Source: Rikenellaceae bacterium
GTDB lineage: Bacteria > Bacteroidota > Bacteroidia > Bacteroidales > Rikenellaceae
DNA: 64,000 nt
NCBI GenBank assembly: GCA_017936385.1
Contig: JAGBFQ010000018.1
Location: forward strand, 33,121 to 97,120
Direction of reading: 5' to 3'
Under the pieces are notes generated by a model. It was not told the DNA's origin. It saw only the letters and a program-made list of their open reading frames with translations, and searched no databases. Positions 1 to 9,378 of this stretch are shown piece after piece (the first letter of the stretch is position 1; each line of letters begins with the position of its first letter). The position numbers and the translations under genes are program-made.

Positions 1-830
1 GCACCACGTTGAGCGGTGGTCGAGCAGTTGGCGTACATCCAGTCCATACCGTTCTCCGATACCAGAGGCATAAGGCTTTGGGTCAGCTCCTCGATGGTCT
101 CGTTGAAAGCCTCCGAAGGGGTGTGACCTTTGGCACGCAGGGTGTCGTATTGAGCGGCGAAGATACCTTGGATGGCACCCATCAGAGTACCACGCTCACC
201 GGTCAGGTCGCTGTAAACCTCTTTCTTGAAAGTGGTCTCGAACAGGTAGCCCGAACCTACACCTACACCCAGAGCGATTACGCGGTCCCAAGCTTTGCCG
301 GTAGCGTCTTGGAAGATAGCGTAGCTCGAGTTCAGACCGCGACCTTGCAGGAACATACGACGCAGCGAAGTACCCGAACCTTTGGGGGCAACCAGAATTA
401 CGTCAACGTCTGCGGGAGGTACGATACCGGTGCGCTCCTTGTAGGTGATACCGAAGCCGTGCGAGAAGTAGAGGGCTTTGCCGGGGGTCAGATATTTCTT
501 AATCTTGGGCCAAGCGTCGATTTGACCTGCATCCGACAGCAGGAATTGGATAATGGTACCGCGCTCAGCAGCCTCCTCAATGTCGAACAGGGTTTCGCCG
601 GGAACCCAACCGTCAGCAACGGCTTTGTCCCACGATTTGCCGCCTTTGCGTTGGCCAACGATTACGTTGAAACCGTTGTCACGCAGGTTGAGGCTTTGGC
701 CGGGGCCTTGTACGCCATAACCGATTACGGCGATAGTTTCGTTTTTGAGTGTTTCAAGAGCTTTCTCCAGAGGGAACTCTGCTCTGGTTACGACGTTCTC
801 TTCAACGCCGCCAAAATTCATTTTTGCCAT
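1..830 (-). CDS. ilvC: Ketol-acid reductoisomerase, partial (C-terminus outside window)
   Basis: Second common step of Val/Ile synthesis (and of the leucine precursor): NADPH-dependent rearrangement and reduction of acetolactate or acetohydroxybutyrate, in the cytoplasm. Translating the minus strand from the ATG at 830 gives MAKMNFGGVEENVVTRAEF, then a Rossmann glycine motif (IAVIGYGVQGPGQS, about residues 34-47), GQRKGGKSWDKA and the LLSDAGQIDAWP and VDVILVAPKGSGTSLRR blocks of the IlvC N-domain, then part of the knotted C-domain (GERGTLMGAIQGIFAAQYDTL). The frame is open to the window edge, so about 276 residues are present and the end is missing. It is the last visible gene of ilvD-ilvB-ilvN-ilvC, 43 nt after ilvN, so it should share the attenuator upstream of ilvD. 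Identification is firm. Confidence 0.95.
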   Translation of the reverse strand, partial: MAKMNFGGVEENVVTRAEFPLEKALETLKNETIAVIGYGVQGPGQSLNLRDNGFNVIVGQRKGGKSWDKAVADGWVPGETLFDIEEAAERGTIIQFLLSDAGQIDAWPKIKKYLTPGKALYFSHGFGITYKERTGIVPPADVDVILVAPKGSGTSLRRMFLQGRGLNSSYAIFQDATGKAWDRVIALGVGVGSGYLFETTFKKEVYSDLTGERGTLMGAIQGIFAAQYDTLRAKGHTPSEAFNETIEELTQSLMPLVSENGMDWMYANCSTTAQRG

Positions 831-873
831 TTTGTTAACTATTTTAAATGTTAAACTATAAAATCCTTTTTTT

Positions 874-1440
874 TTAGTTGTTCGACGATTCGTTCTCCAA
901 ACGTTCGCGGAGTTGGTTCATGTGCTCAAGGTATTCGTCCAGCAACTCGCGGCGCGACTTAACCACGGCAATCGAGCCCGAACGAACGAATTGATACACG
1001 CCATAGGGTTTCAACTCCTCGAACAGTTCGGCGGTTTCGTTCTTGTGTCCTGTCTTTTCTATTACGATGTAGTCGTCCGAAATTTCGAGGATGCGCAGTT
1101 GGTAGCGACGAACAAGTTGCTCGACATTTTTGTGCAGAGCCACCTTGTAGAGTGCAATCTCCTGCATAACCACATCCTCGGGCTCATAGACAAAAGCCTT
1201 GAGGATGTCCACACGTTTTTCGACCTGTTTGACCATACGTTCCACACGTTCGGGTGTTTCGCACACCACGATGGTAAACTTGTGGATTCCGGCGATTGCC
1301 GACTCCGAGGTTGTCAGGCTTTCGATGTTGACGTTGTGGTAGGTGAAAATAGAGGTAATCTGACCCAGCAGACCCACCTTGTTCTCGGAGAATACCGTGA
1401 TGACAAACTCCTTTTTCTCTGTATTATTTGACATTACCAT
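874..1440 (-). CDS. ilvN: Acetolactate synthase small (regulatory) subunit
   Basis: Regulatory partner of the IlvB catalytic subunit; in this family the small subunit binds valine for feedback inhibition. The 188-residue protein has an N-terminal ACT domain (about residues 9-85) beginning FVITVFSENKVGLLGQI and continuing YHNVNIESLTTSES, the normal ligand-site region, followed by a second ALS small-subunit domain (about 95-175). Start choice is between the ATG at 1440 (MVMSNN) and the ATG two codons later at 1434 (MSNNTEKK); the data do not decide. It lies 12 nt after ilvB in the same operon, fitting stoichiometric co-expression. Length is slightly above the usual 160-180 residues. Confidence 0.93.
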   Translation of the reverse strand: MVMSNNTEKKEFVITVFSENKVGLLGQITSIFTYHNVNIESLTTSESAIAGIHKFTIVVCETPERVERMVKQVEKRVDILKAFVYEPEDVVMQEIALYKVALHKNVEQLVRRYQLRILEISDDYIVIEKTGHKNETAELFEELKPYGVYQFVRSGSIAVVKSRRELLDEYLEHMNQLRERLENESSNN

Positions 1441-1452
1441 ACTTCTCGCGTT

Positions 1453-3159
1453 TTACTTTTTATACTCCAGCATCATATCTCCGACGCCTGCTCCGGGAGC
1501 AACCATGGGCAGTACATTATCTTCGCGTTCAACCCTCACTTCCAGCAGGAATGCACCTTTCGAGGCCTTCATTTCGGCTACTGCCGCGGCCAAGTCCTCG
1601 CGTTTTTCGACGCAAGTATAACCAATTTTATTGGCTTTGGCAACAAGCTCGAAGTCCGGGTCAATCAAATCGGTGAACGAGTAGCGGTGGTCGAAGAACA
1701 TCTCCTGCCATTGGCGAACATTGCCCAAGTAGAAGTTGTTGAGCAGGATAATCTTCACATCCACCTCGGTTTGCAGAATGGTGGTCAGCTCCTGGATGGT
1801 CATTTGCAGACCGCCGTCGCCAACAAACAGGCACACATCTCGTTCGGGAGTACCCAATTTTGCACCGATGGCGGCGGGCAGACCGAAGCCCATGGTTCCC
1901 AGACCGCCCGAGGTCACAACGCTTCGGGGCGAGCGGAAACGGAAGTAGCGTGTAGCCATCAGTTGTTGTTGACCTACGTCGGTAACCAGCACCGCATTGT
2001 CACCATAAGCCGTCGACACGGCGTTTATCACTTCGCCCATTTTGATATAGCCCTCGGTAGGGTGCAATGCACCTTTGATAACCTTCTCATACTCCTCTTG
2101 GTTGGCCTCTTTGAGTTCATTCATCCACTCGTTGTGTTGGCGAGTCTCGATAGCCTCGGTGAGCAGAGGGAGGGTTTCGGCCAAGTTGCCCAACACGGGA
2201 GCGTCGGCCTTGATGATTTTGTTTATCTCGGCGGGGTCAATCTCCAAATGAACAACTTTGGCGTTGAGTGCATATTTGTTTACCGCGCAGGTTACACGGT
2301 CGTCAAAACGCATACCGAGTGCAATCAGCAGGTCGCAATCCTCGTTCTTGATGTTTGCGGCGTAGCAGCCGTGCATACCCAGCATACCCAAGTATTGTGG
2401 GTGGTCAGACGGAATGGCCGACAGACCGAGCATTGTGGCACCAGCAGGCACACCGCTCTTGCGCAAGAACTCGTCCAAGGCCTTCTCGGCACCGGCCAGC
2501 GTAACACCCTGACCCACCAAAGCCATAGGTTTCTTGGCGCTGTTAATCAGTCGTGCCGCCTCCTTGATTTGCTCCATGTCGGGTTCGGGCGAAGGCACGT
2601 AGCCGCGGATGAAGTTCAGCGGTTTGTAGTTCAACTCCACCAACTCTTGTTGGGCATTCTTGGTGAAGTCGATGGACACGGGGCCGGGGCGACCCGAGCG
2701 TGCAATGTAGAAGGCACGTGCCATTACGTCTGCAATCTCCGAGGCGTGTTTGATTTGGCAGGTCCACTTGGTCACCACTTGCGACAGACCCACGAAGTTA
2801 ACCTCCTGGAAAGCGTCGCTACCCAGCAGCGATAAGGGGACCTGACCGCTGATGACAACTATCGGGGTCGAGTCCAACATGGCGTCGGCCAAACCTGTGA
2901 TAGTGTTGGTTGCGCCGGGACCCGAGGTAACAACGCACACGCCCACGCGTCCGCTTGTACGTGCATAACCTTGTGCCGCATGTACACATCCCTGTTCGTG
3001 ACGCATCAGAATGTGACGGATGCGGTCGGTATAATCATACAAAGAGTTGTAAAACGGCATAATGCCACCACCCGGATATCCGAAAATGGTGTCCACACCT
3101 TCGCGAAACAACACTTCGAGCATCGCTTCACCTCCGGTCATAAGTCGTTTTTCGTTCAT
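1453..3159 (-). CDS. ilvB: Acetolactate synthase catalytic subunit
   Basis: Thiamine-diphosphate enzyme condensing pyruvate with pyruvate or 2-oxobutyrate, the committed step of branched-chain amino acid synthesis. The 568 residues show the TPP-binding N-domain (FGYPGGGIMPFYNSLYDY and HEQGCVHAAQGYARTSG with its Glu), the central FAD-type domain and the C-terminal TPP pyrophosphate motif GDGGLQMTIQELTTILQ followed by the NN turn (KIILLNNFYLGNVRQW). The length is typical. It lies 32 nt after ilvD and 12 nt before ilvN. Expression should depend on the leader-peptide attenuator upstream of ilvD. Its operon partner being IlvN argues that it is the biosynthetic, valine-regulated type rather than the catabolic AlsS. 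Confidence 0.95.
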   Translation of the reverse strand: MNEKRLMTGGEAMLEVLFREGVDTIFGYPGGGIMPFYNSLYDYTDRIRHILMRHEQGCVHAAQGYARTSGRVGVCVVTSGPGATNTITGLADAMLDSTPIVVISGQVPLSLLGSDAFQEVNFVGLSQVVTKWTCQIKHASEIADVMARAFYIARSGRPGPVSIDFTKNAQQELVELNYKPLNFIRGYVPSPEPDMEQIKEAARLINSAKKPMALVGQGVTLAGAEKALDEFLRKSGVPAGATMLGLSAIPSDHPQYLGMLGMHGCYAANIKNEDCDLLIALGMRFDDRVTCAVNKYALNAKVVHLEIDPAEINKIIKADAPVLGNLAETLPLLTEAIETRQHNEWMNELKEANQEEYEKVIKGALHPTEGYIKMGEVINAVSTAYGDNAVLVTDVGQQQLMATRYFRFRSPRSVVTSGGLGTMGFGLPAAIGAKLGTPERDVCLFVGDGGLQMTIQELTTILQTEVDVKIILLNNFYLGNVRQWQEMFFDHRYSFTDLIDPDFELVAKANKIGYTCVEKREDLAAAVAEMKASKGAFLLEVRVEREDNVLPMVAPGAGVGDMMLEYKK

Positions 3160-3191
3160 TATGAGTGTTTTTTTAAGTTTGGAATAATCTT

Positions 3192-5024
3192 CTATTTGTC
3201 CTCGCCGGGCAGCATACGAACGGCACCCTTGTCGGCCGAGCTGACGAGCATTGCGTAGGCGCGCAGCGAACGGGGAACAACACGGTCGCGGTTCTTGGGG
3301 GCGAACTCCTTCAGTGCGGCGCGACGCTCGGCCAAAACCTCTTGGCTAACCTCCAGATTAATCGAGCGCGAGGGGATGTCGATGACAATCTTGTCACCTG
3401 TTTCAATCAGCGCAATTTCGCCACCTGCCGCAGCCTCGGGCGAGATGTGGCCGATAGACAAACCGCTGGTGCCGCCCGAGAAACGTCCGTCGGTAATCAG
3501 TGCACACTGTTTGTCTAAGTGTTTGCTCTTCAAGTACGAGGTGGGGTAGAGCATCTCCTGCATTCCGGGGCCGCCTTTGGGACCCTCATAGCGAATCACT
3601 ACCACGTCACCGGCCTTAACCTCATCACCCAGAATGCCGTTCATGGCCTGCTCTTGCGACTCGTACACACGTGCCGAACCCTCGAAGTGGAACAGAGCCT
3701 CGTCCACACCTGCGGTCTTGATGATACAGCCGTCTTGGGCAATGTTGCCGAACAGCACACCTAAGCCACCGTCGTTGAAGTATGCGTGGTCGAAGTCGCG
3801 GATGCAACCCTTTTCGCGGTCGGTGTCAAACTCCTCATAGTAGTTGTTGTTCTCGCCCAGACCGATGTTGAGCAGACCGCTCGGTGCGCTCAAGAAGTTG
3901 GTGCGAGCCTCCTGAGTGAAGTTGGGGCTTGCAATGTCGTTTGCGTCGAGGTAGGCCTCCATGGTGGGGTAATCTACGCGTCCGACCGTGGTGTCAAGCA
4001 CTCCTGCGCGAGCCAGCAGACCAAGGATTGCGGCGATACCTCCCGCACGGTTCACGTCCTCGATGTGATAAGCCGAGTTGGGCGAAACCTTGCACAGTAC
4101 GGGTACGCGGCGCGAAAGTTCGTCAATGTCTTTCATCGTAAAGTCGACTCCTGCCTCGCGTGCTACGGCCAGCAGATGCAGTACGGTGTTCGACGAACCA
4201 CCCATGGCGATGTCCAGCGCCATGGCGTTCATAAATGCCGCGCGAGTAGCAATGTTCTTTGGCAGTACCGACTCGTCACCTTTGAAGTAGTAGTTTTCGG
4301 CCATCTCGACGATGCGTCGTGCGGCCTTCTCGAACAAACGGCGGCGATTGGTGTGTGTGGCAAGGATTGTTCCGTTGCCCGCTTGTGCCATACCCAAAGC
4401 CTCGGTGAGTGAGTTCATCGAGTTGGCGGTAAACATACCCGAGCAGCAACCGCAACCGGGGCAAGCGCGGCGTTCCAATTCAGCCACACGTGCGTCGTCC
4501 ATCGACTCGTCGGCGGCCTTCACCATTGCCGTAATCAAGTCGGCCTTGCCACCCTCGAAGTTTCCGGCCTCCATAGGTCCGCCACTTACGAAGATTGTGG
4601 GGATGTTGAGTCGCATTGTTGCCATCAGCATACCGGGCGTGATTTTGTCACAGTTGCTGATACACACCAGAGCGTCCACCTTGTGAGCATTAGCCATATA
4701 CTCAACACTATCGGCAATAATTTCGCGCGAGGGCAGCGAGTAGAGCATGCCGTCGTGTCCCATAGCGATACCGTCGTCGATGGCGATGGTATTGAATTCT
4801 GCGGCGAAACAACCGAGTCGTTCGATTTCGGCTTTGACCTGTTGTCCTATTTCGTGCAGGTGTACGTGTCCGGGCACAAGTTGTGTAAACGAGTTTGCAA
4901 TACCGATGATGGGGCGTCCGAATTGGGCGTCTTTCATTCCGTTGGCACGCCAGAGGCTGCGTGCGCCTGCCATACGACGCGTTTCGGTCGTTGCGGCGCT
5001 TCTGAGTTTAATCGACTTTTCCAT
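3192..5024 (-). CDS. ilvD: Dihydroxy-acid dehydratase
   Basis: Fe-S enzyme that dehydrates 2,3-dihydroxy-acids to the 2-keto acids, third step of Val/Ile synthesis. The 610-residue protein has the family Cys ligands in [12 protein letters not shown] and [19 protein letters not shown], and the [20 protein letters not shown] block near the C-terminus. Length matches the IlvD/Edd family (about 600); its position directly before ilvB favours IlvD over the Entner-Doudoroff enzyme Edd. It is the first structural gene of the operon: 114 nt upstream ends a Val/Ile/Leu-rich leader ORF, and a terminator/antiterminator lies between them. The ATG at 5024 ([20 protein letters not shown]) matches the usual family start. 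Confidence 0.95.
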   Translation of the reverse strand: MEKSIKLRSAATTETRRMAGARSLWRANGMKDAQFGRPIIGIANSFTQLVPGHVHLHEIGQQVKAEIERLGCFAAEFNTIAIDDGIAMGHDGMLYSLPSREIIADSVEYMANAHKVDALVCISNCDKITPGMLMATMRLNIPTIFVSGGPMEAGNFEGGKADLITAMVKAADESMDDARVAELERRACPGCGCCSGMFTANSMNSLTEALGMAQAGNGTILATHTNRRRLFEKAARRIVEMAENYYFKGDESVLPKNIATRAAFMNAMALDIAMGGSSNTVLHLLAVAREAGVDFTMKDIDELSRRVPVLCKVSPNSAYHIEDVNRAGGIAAILGLLARAGVLDTTVGRVDYPTMEAYLDANDIASPNFTQEARTNFLSAPSGLLNIGLGENNNYYEEFDTDREKGCIRDFDHAYFNDGGLGVLFGNIAQDGCIIKTAGVDEALFHFEGSARVYESQEQAMNGILGDEVKAGDVVVIRYEGPKGGPGMQEMLYPTSYLKSKHLDKQCALITDGRFSGGTSGLSIGHISPEAAAGGEIALIETGDKIVIDIPSRSINLEVSQEVLAERRAALKEFAPKNRDRVVPRSLRAYAMLVSSADKGAVRMLPGEDK

Positions 5025-5046
5025 ATCGTTGTGTTTCTCTTTTTGT

Positions 5047-5137
5047 AAAACAAAAAAGCCAATCCAATCTTGCGGGTCGGAAAGGCTCGGAATTTGGTAC
5101 GTTACATCTGTGGCGGGAGCAACAAAGCGGCCTTTCC
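5047..5137 (-). promoter_or_regulatory. ilv operon attenuator: mutually exclusive antiterminator and terminator
   Basis: Read on the minus strand, GGAAAGGC (5137-5130, starting two bases after the leader stop codon) is exactly complementary to GCCTTTCC (5086-5079). The second element is also the left arm of a terminator: AGCC/GGCT plus TCC/GGA pairs (5087-5057) followed by TTTTTTGTTTT. The two pairings exclude each other. A CTTTC inside leader codons 13-14 can pair with the GAAAG of the first element, giving the third alternative hairpin expected of ribosome-mediated attenuation. Stalling in the leader at BCAA codons would free the antiterminator; reaching the stop codon would cover it. The pairings are seen in the sequence; the mechanism is inference by analogy with enteric ilv/leu operons. 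Confidence 0.78.
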
Positions 5138-5138
5138 A

Positions 5139-5198
5139 TTAGTGCGATAGCACCACAGAAAGTTCCACGACACTGACGATGTTGATTCGTACCGACAT
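5139..5198 (-). CDS. Branched-chain amino acid leader peptide (19 aa)
   Basis: Short ORF that reads MSVRINIVSVVELSVVLSH then TAA. Ten of nineteen residues are Val (6), Ile (2) or Leu (2), with two Val-Val pairs. It is the only start-to-stop unit between the promoter (-7 box at 5238-5245) and the terminator/antiterminator, and it precedes ilvD. Its role would be sensing charged tRNA-Val/Ile/Leu by ribosome pausing, not making a functional protein. No strong Shine-Dalgarno is visible before the ATG (an A/T-rich tract precedes it), which is normal for this phylum. Confidence 0.8.
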   Translation of the reverse strand: MSVRINIVSVVELSVVLSH

Positions 5199-5237
5199 AA
5201 AAAAAACGTGTTTAAGTTTGGGTTTAAAACTTTTGTG

Positions 5238-5268
5238 CAAATGTAAGCATCTTTCGACGGATTCGCAA
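5238..5268 (-). promoter_or_regulatory. Promoter of the ilv operon
   Basis: On the minus strand TTGC (5268-5265) and TACATTTG (5245-5238) are separated by about 20 nt, a match to the Bacteroidetes primary-sigma pattern TTTG-N19..21-TAnnTTTG. It lies about 40 nt upstream of the leader peptide start. Confidence 0.7.
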
Positions 5269-5683
5269 GAATATTATTAAATATTTTCAATAACATTTTT
5301 AAATAAATATTCAACTTTTTGATTTATAGTTGATTATTGTGGTGCGTCGACTGTCTGATTTTAAACGTATTCAGTAGTGCGGTGTTAAATCATAATCAAA
5401 ACGTTAGCGCGGCACTCTTGATATCGCTCGGCTGACTTGTGAGTTGAGGATGGAATGGCTCAGAGTTTCAGATACATACCCAATTTGAATGTGGCTTGGC
5501 AAAACCTGTAAGAGGATTGTAAATTGTAAGTTTTGATGCGAAAGTGAATCAATCTCAAAAAAAATTATTACCTTGCACTTCCGCTATTGCCCTTGTTTGG
5601 CGGGTAAACTACTGATAGTCAGCATATAACCCAAACTTTGCACTCTATCAAGCATAATTGTACATATTAAAATAATAACGAAA
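5269..5683. other. Intergenic region between divergent ilv and leu operons
   Basis: About 415 nt, A/T-rich next to the ilv promoter. It must hold the leuC promoter and 5' leader. I see a partial -7 match (TACCTTGC near 5568) and no convincing leader peptide: the short plus-strand ORFs here are not rich in Leu, Val or Ile. No terminator-type hairpin with a T-run is evident, so any control of leuCD is not visible to me. Confidence 0.4.
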
Positions 5684-7069
5684 ATGGGAAAAACTCTTCT
5701 CGACAAAATTTGGGATGCACACACCGTGCGCATCGAGGACGGAGGAAGATGCGTTCTCTACATCGACCGTGAGTATATCCACGAGGTGACTTCGCCTGTG
5801 GCTTTCCTCGGTCTGAACAATCGCGGTGCAAAGGTCGCACGACCCGCGCAAATCACCGCTACGATGGACCACGACATCCCCACCCACGACCAAGACAAAC
5901 CTATTCAAGACCCCAAGGCTCGCGCTCAAGTTGACGCTCTGATTGCCAACTGCGCCGAGCACGGTATCGAACTGTTCAAAATGGGCGACCCCGGTCACGG
6001 TATCGTTCATATTATGGGTCCCGAGCAAGGACTCACTCAACCCGGTATGACCATCGTCTGCGGCGATAGCCACACCTCGACTCACGGTGCGTTGGGTGCC
6101 GTAGCTTTCGGCGTTGGCACCTCGGAGGTTGAGATGGTGTTGGCAAGCCAATGCCTTATTCAGTCGAAACCCAAAACCATGCGTATCACCGTTGACGGAC
6201 AACTGCGCCGCGGCGTTGAGGCTAAGGATATTATCCTGTATATCATCTCGAAAATTTCGGCTTCGGGTGGTACGGGTCACTTCATCGAGTTTGCCGGCGA
6301 GGCTATTCGCTCGCTGTCGATGGAGGGTCGTATGACCGTTTGTAATATGAGTATCGAGTGCGGCGCCCGTGGAGGTATGATTGCTCCCGACCAAACCACT
6401 TTCGACTACCTGCGCGGCCGCAACCGTGTGGCAAAAGGCGAGGAGTTTGATAAGCTGGTTGAGAAGTGGCGCGAACTGCGTAGCGACGACGATGCAGTGT
6501 TCGATATGGAGTATCACTTCGACGCAGCCGACATCGAGCCTATGATTACCTACGGAACCAATCCCGGTTTGGGCGTGGGTATTACCGGTACTATTCCCGC
6601 CGGTAGCGATGCCAAAGCTCTGGAGTACATGGATTTCAAAGAGGGTGACGCTATGATTGGCAAGAAGGTGGACTATGTGTTCGTTGGTAGCTGTACCAAT
6701 GGCCGTATCGAGGACCTTCGCCGTTTCACCTACTTGGTTCAAGGCCACAAGAAGGCCGAGGGCGTGACCGCGTGGATTGTTCCCGGTTCGAAGATGGTCG
6801 AGAAACAGGCTCTTGAGGAGGGTCTTGACAAGATTTTGGCCGAGGCAGGTTTCACTCTGCGCCAGCCCGGTTGCTCGGCTTGCTTGGCTATGAATGACGA
6901 CAAAATCCCCGCAGGCAAATATAGCGTTTCGACCTCGAATCGTAACTTCGAGGGTCGTCAGGGCCCTGGCGCACGTACCATGTTGTGCGGTGCTGCGGTA
7001 GCGGCTGCGGCTGCCATCTGCGGTTCGGTGCAAGACCCGAGAGTGGTGTTTAACGATAAAATTAAGTAA
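5684..7069 (+). CDS. leuC: 3-isopropylmalate/citramalate isomerase large subunit
   Basis: Catalytic [4Fe-4S] subunit of the aconitase-family isomerase that interconverts 2- and 3-isopropylmalate; the same LeuCD complex isomerises citramalate to 3-methylmalate. The 461 residues carry the aconitase pattern: [20 protein letters not shown], then the cluster ligands in [14 protein letters not shown] and [12 protein letters not shown]. Length is that of the bacterial LeuC type (about 465). Start ATG at 5684 gives [15 protein letters not shown], the standard family N-terminus. leuD begins 3 nt after its stop, then a citramalate-synthase-type gene, which suggests that at least part of its flux is isoleucine rather than leucine. 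Confidence 0.95.
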   Translation: MGKTLLDKIWDAHTVRIEDGGRCVLYIDREYIHEVTSPVAFLGLNNRGAKVARPAQITATMDHDIPTHDQDKPIQDPKARAQVDALIANCAEHGIELFKMGDPGHGIVHIMGPEQGLTQPGMTIVCGDSHTSTHGALGAVAFGVGTSEVEMVLASQCLIQSKPKTMRITVDGQLRRGVEAKDIILYIISKISASGGTGHFIEFAGEAIRSLSMEGRMTVCNMSIECGARGGMIAPDQTTFDYLRGRNRVAKGEEFDKLVEKWRELRSDDDAVFDMEYHFDAADIEPMITYGTNPGLGVGITGTIPAGSDAKALEYMDFKEGDAMIGKKVDYVFVGSCTNGRIEDLRRFTYLVQGHKKAEGVTAWIVPGSKMVEKQALEEGLDKILAEAGFTLRQPGCSACLAMNDDKIPAGKYSVSTSNRNFEGRQGPGARTMLCGAAVAAAAAICGSVQDPRVVFNDKIK

Positions 7070-7072
7070 GCT

Positions 7073-7666
7073 ATGCCTATTCCAAAATTTACAACCCTGA
7101 CTTGTGGCGCGGTGCCCGTGGCTCACGAGAATATCGACACCGACCAAATCATACCTGCACGTTTCCTTACAGCCGTTGAGCGTAAAGGTTTTGGTGCAAA
7201 TCTGTTCCGCGATTGGCGTTATGACAAACAGGACCAACCCATCGCATCGTTCTCGCTTAACGACAGCCGTTACTCGGGTCAAATCCTTGTGGCAGGCAAA
7301 AATTTCGGTTGCGGTTCGAGCCGCGAACACGCTGCATGGGCCATCTTTGACTATGGTTTCCGCGTGGTTGTGTCGAGCTTCTTTGCCGATATTTTCCGCG
7401 GTAATGCGCTCAATAACGGACTGTTGCCCGTGATGGTAAGCGAGGAGTTCCTCGCCGAGATGTTTGCGCGTATCGAGTCCGAGCCTTCGACCACCTTTAC
7501 CGTCGACCTGCCCGAGCAAACCATTACCATTGATGCTACGGGTCGCAGCGAGAAGTTCGAAATCGACGCCTACAAGAAGAAATGTCTGTTGGGCGGTTTC
7601 GACGACGTGGACTACCTGCGTAGCATTAGCGACCAAATCGAAGAGTACGAACAACGCACCAAATAA
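7073..7666 (+). CDS. leuD: 3-isopropylmalate/citramalate isomerase small subunit
   Basis: Small swivel-domain subunit that pairs with LeuC to complete the active site. The 197-residue protein contains the substrate-binding block [17 protein letters not shown] (about residues 76-93), the N-terminal [14 protein letters not shown] motif and the usual NNGLLPV segment. It starts 3 nt after leuC, implying tight co-translation. The length is typical. No odd features. Confidence 0.95.
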   Translation: MPIPKFTTLTCGAVPVAHENIDTDQIIPARFLTAVERKGFGANLFRDWRYDKQDQPIASFSLNDSRYSGQILVAGKNFGCGSSREHAAWAIFDYGFRVVVSSFFADIFRGNALNNGLLPVMVSEEFLAEMFARIESEPSTTFTVDLPEQTITIDATGRSEKFEIDAYKKKCLLGGFDDVDYLRSISDQIEEYEQRTK

Positions 7667-7675
7667 TCTACGACC

Positions 7676-9190
7676 GTGATTGAGATAATGGACACCACCC
7701 TGCGCGACGGGGAACAAACTTCGGGAGTGTCGCTGAGTGCCAAAGAGAAACTCAGCGTTGCACGACTGCTGATTGAGGACCTGCACGCCGACCGAATAGA
7801 GGTAGCTTCGGCTCGTGTTTCGCAAGGCGAACACGAGGCCGTGCGACTGATTACGGAGTGGGCGGCCGAAAAGGGTTATCTCGACCGCGTTGAGGCCCTG
7901 GGCTTTGTGGATGGCGACGTGTCGCTCAAGTGGCTGTCGGAGGTTGGCTGCCGCGTGGTGAACCTGCTGGCCAAAGGCTCGCTCAAGCACTGCGAAAAGC
8001 AACTGCGCAAAACACCCGAACAACACATTGCCGATATCCGAGCTACGGTGGCAATGGCTCACTCGATGGGCGTTAAGGTTAACATCTACTTGGAGGATTG
8101 GTCGAATGGCATGAAACACTCGCCCGACTATGTATTTATGTTGGTGGATGCTCTGCAAGGTGAAGATATACAGCGTTTTATGTTGCCCGATACGTTGGGC
8201 GTGCTGAATCCGGATAATACCTATGAATATGCTCGTCGGATGGTTGAACGCTATCCTTCGCTGCACTTCGATTTCCACCCGCACAACGACTACGACTTGG
8301 CTGTGGCCAACGTTTTGGCGGCGGTGAAGGCAGGTGTTCAAGGTGTTCATACCACGATGAACGGCTTGGGCGAGAGGGCCGGTAATGCACCTTTGGCAAG
8401 CGTCGTGGCGGCAATTCACGACCACACGGAGCACAAAACCAACATCGTAGAGCGGAAAATCAATAAGGTGAGCCGAATGGTTGAAACCTATACGGGTGTG
8501 CATATCCCTGCCAATAAACCCGTGGTGGGTGAGAATGTGTTTACGCAGTGTGCGGGTATTCACGCCGATGGCGACAATAAGAGTAACCTCTACTTCAACG
8601 ACCTGTTGCCCGAGCGTTTCGGACGTGTCAGAGAGTATGCGCTGGGCAAGACTTCGGGTAAGGCTAATATCGCCCAAAACCTTCAGGCTCTGGGTATTGA
8701 GTTGGACGAGGCCTCGATTCGTAAAGTCACCGAACGCATCATTGAATTGGGCGACAAGAAGGAACAGGTTACGGCCGACGACCTTCCCTACATCATCTCG
8801 GATGTGTTGCGTCAAGACATCCATGGCAACAAGGTTAGCATTGTAAGCTACTCGCTGTCGTTGGCGCGTGGACTGAAACCTATTGCGGCGGTGCGTATCG
8901 ACATCAGCGGGCAACAATACGAGGCTTGTGCTGCGGGTGACGGTCAATACGACGCCTTTATGCGCGCGTTACGCAATATATATAAGGTACAACTCGGTCG
9001 TGAGTTCCCGATGCTGACCAACTATGTGGTGAGTATTCCCCCGGGCGGACGCACCGATGCGTTTGTTCAGACAATCATCACCTGGGAGTTTAAGGGTGAG
9101 CGTTTCAAGACTCGCGGACTCGATGGCGACCAGACCGAAGCCGCAATCAAGGCGACTATAAAGATGTTGAATAAGATTGAGAACATGTAA
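7676..9190 (+). CDS. cimA: (R)-citramalate synthase-type enzyme (LeuA2/CimA family)
   Basis: TIM-barrel acyltransferase condensing acetyl-CoA with a 2-keto acid. From the GTG at 7676 the protein begins MIEIMDTTLRDGEQTSGVSL; HPHNDYDLAVANVL supplies the metal-binding His residues and a C-terminal regulatory domain (about residues 370-500) ends with IPPGGRTDAFVQT. The whole length (504) and blocks such as ALGFVDG, LAKGSLKH, YLEDWSNG and NRPIVGE-like NKPVVGENVFTQCAG resemble Leptospira citramalate synthase. The three pocket residues I recall for that enzyme (Leu81, Leu104, Tyr144) align with Leu75, Leu98 and Tyr138 here. Product would be citramalate, the precursor of 2-oxobutyrate and isoleucine via LeuCD and a LeuB not in this window. 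A leucine-type isopropylmalate synthase cannot be excluded without assay. Confidence 0.72.
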   Translation: MIEIMDTTLRDGEQTSGVSLSAKEKLSVARLLIEDLHADRIEVASARVSQGEHEAVRLITEWAAEKGYLDRVEALGFVDGDVSLKWLSEVGCRVVNLLAKGSLKHCEKQLRKTPEQHIADIRATVAMAHSMGVKVNIYLEDWSNGMKHSPDYVFMLVDALQGEDIQRFMLPDTLGVLNPDNTYEYARRMVERYPSLHFDFHPHNDYDLAVANVLAAVKAGVQGVHTTMNGLGERAGNAPLASVVAAIHDHTEHKTNIVERKINKVSRMVETYTGVHIPANKPVVGENVFTQCAGIHADGDNKSNLYFNDLLPERFGRVREYALGKTSGKANIAQNLQALGIELDEASIRKVTERIIELGDKKEQVTADDLPYIISDVLRQDIHGNKVSIVSYSLSLARGLKPIAAVRIDISGQQYEACAAGDGQYDAFMRALRNIYKVQLGREFPMLTNYVVSIPPGGRTDAFVQTIITWEFKGERFKTRGLDGDQTEAAIKATIKMLNKIENM

Positions 9191-9195
9191 CGCGT

Positions 9196-9315
9196 GAAGT
9201 TGTCTAACAAGGTGATTTCGGCGTTACGCTTGTCAGTGAAATCCTCACATACGTCAAGTATGCTGCGGTTTCACAGCCCTCGCAAGCCTTGAAATCCCTC
9301 TTGTTATACAACTTC
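9196..9315. repeat. 120-bp interspersed repeat, copy 1
   Basis: A 120-bp element that recurs at 18862-18981 in the same orientation with 118/120 identity. Its ends are 16-bp inverted repeats (GAAGTTGTCTAACAAG and CTTGTTATACAACTTC, one mismatch) and an inner pair GTGAAATC/GGTTTCAC sits around a short central loop. It carries no coding capacity. It starts 5 bp after the cimA stop codon. The form suggests a miniature inverted-repeat element or a REP/BIME-like extragenic repeat; I see no certain target duplication. Confidence 0.88.
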
Positions 9316-9326
9316 AAGAGAAACCA

Positions 9327-9357
9327 GTCGACAAACAAGGTGATTTCGGCGTTACGC
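9327..9357. repeat. Truncated third copy of the 120-bp repeat
   Basis: The 23 nt at 9335-9357 (ACAAGGTGATTTCGG followed by CGTTACGC) are identical to the left part of the 120-bp repeat that ends only 19 nt earlier; the flanking GTCGACAA resembles a degraded inverted end. This looks like a partial tandem copy. Confidence 0.7.
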
Positions 9358-9378
9358 AAACATCGAAATTTCTTAATG

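Noticed and set aside
5648..8947. 1099-residue open frame on the minus strand opposite leuCD and cimA
   Set aside because: It is the complement of three well-conserved genes, has no recognisable domain, and is explained by codon bias (few stop codons in the shadow frame).
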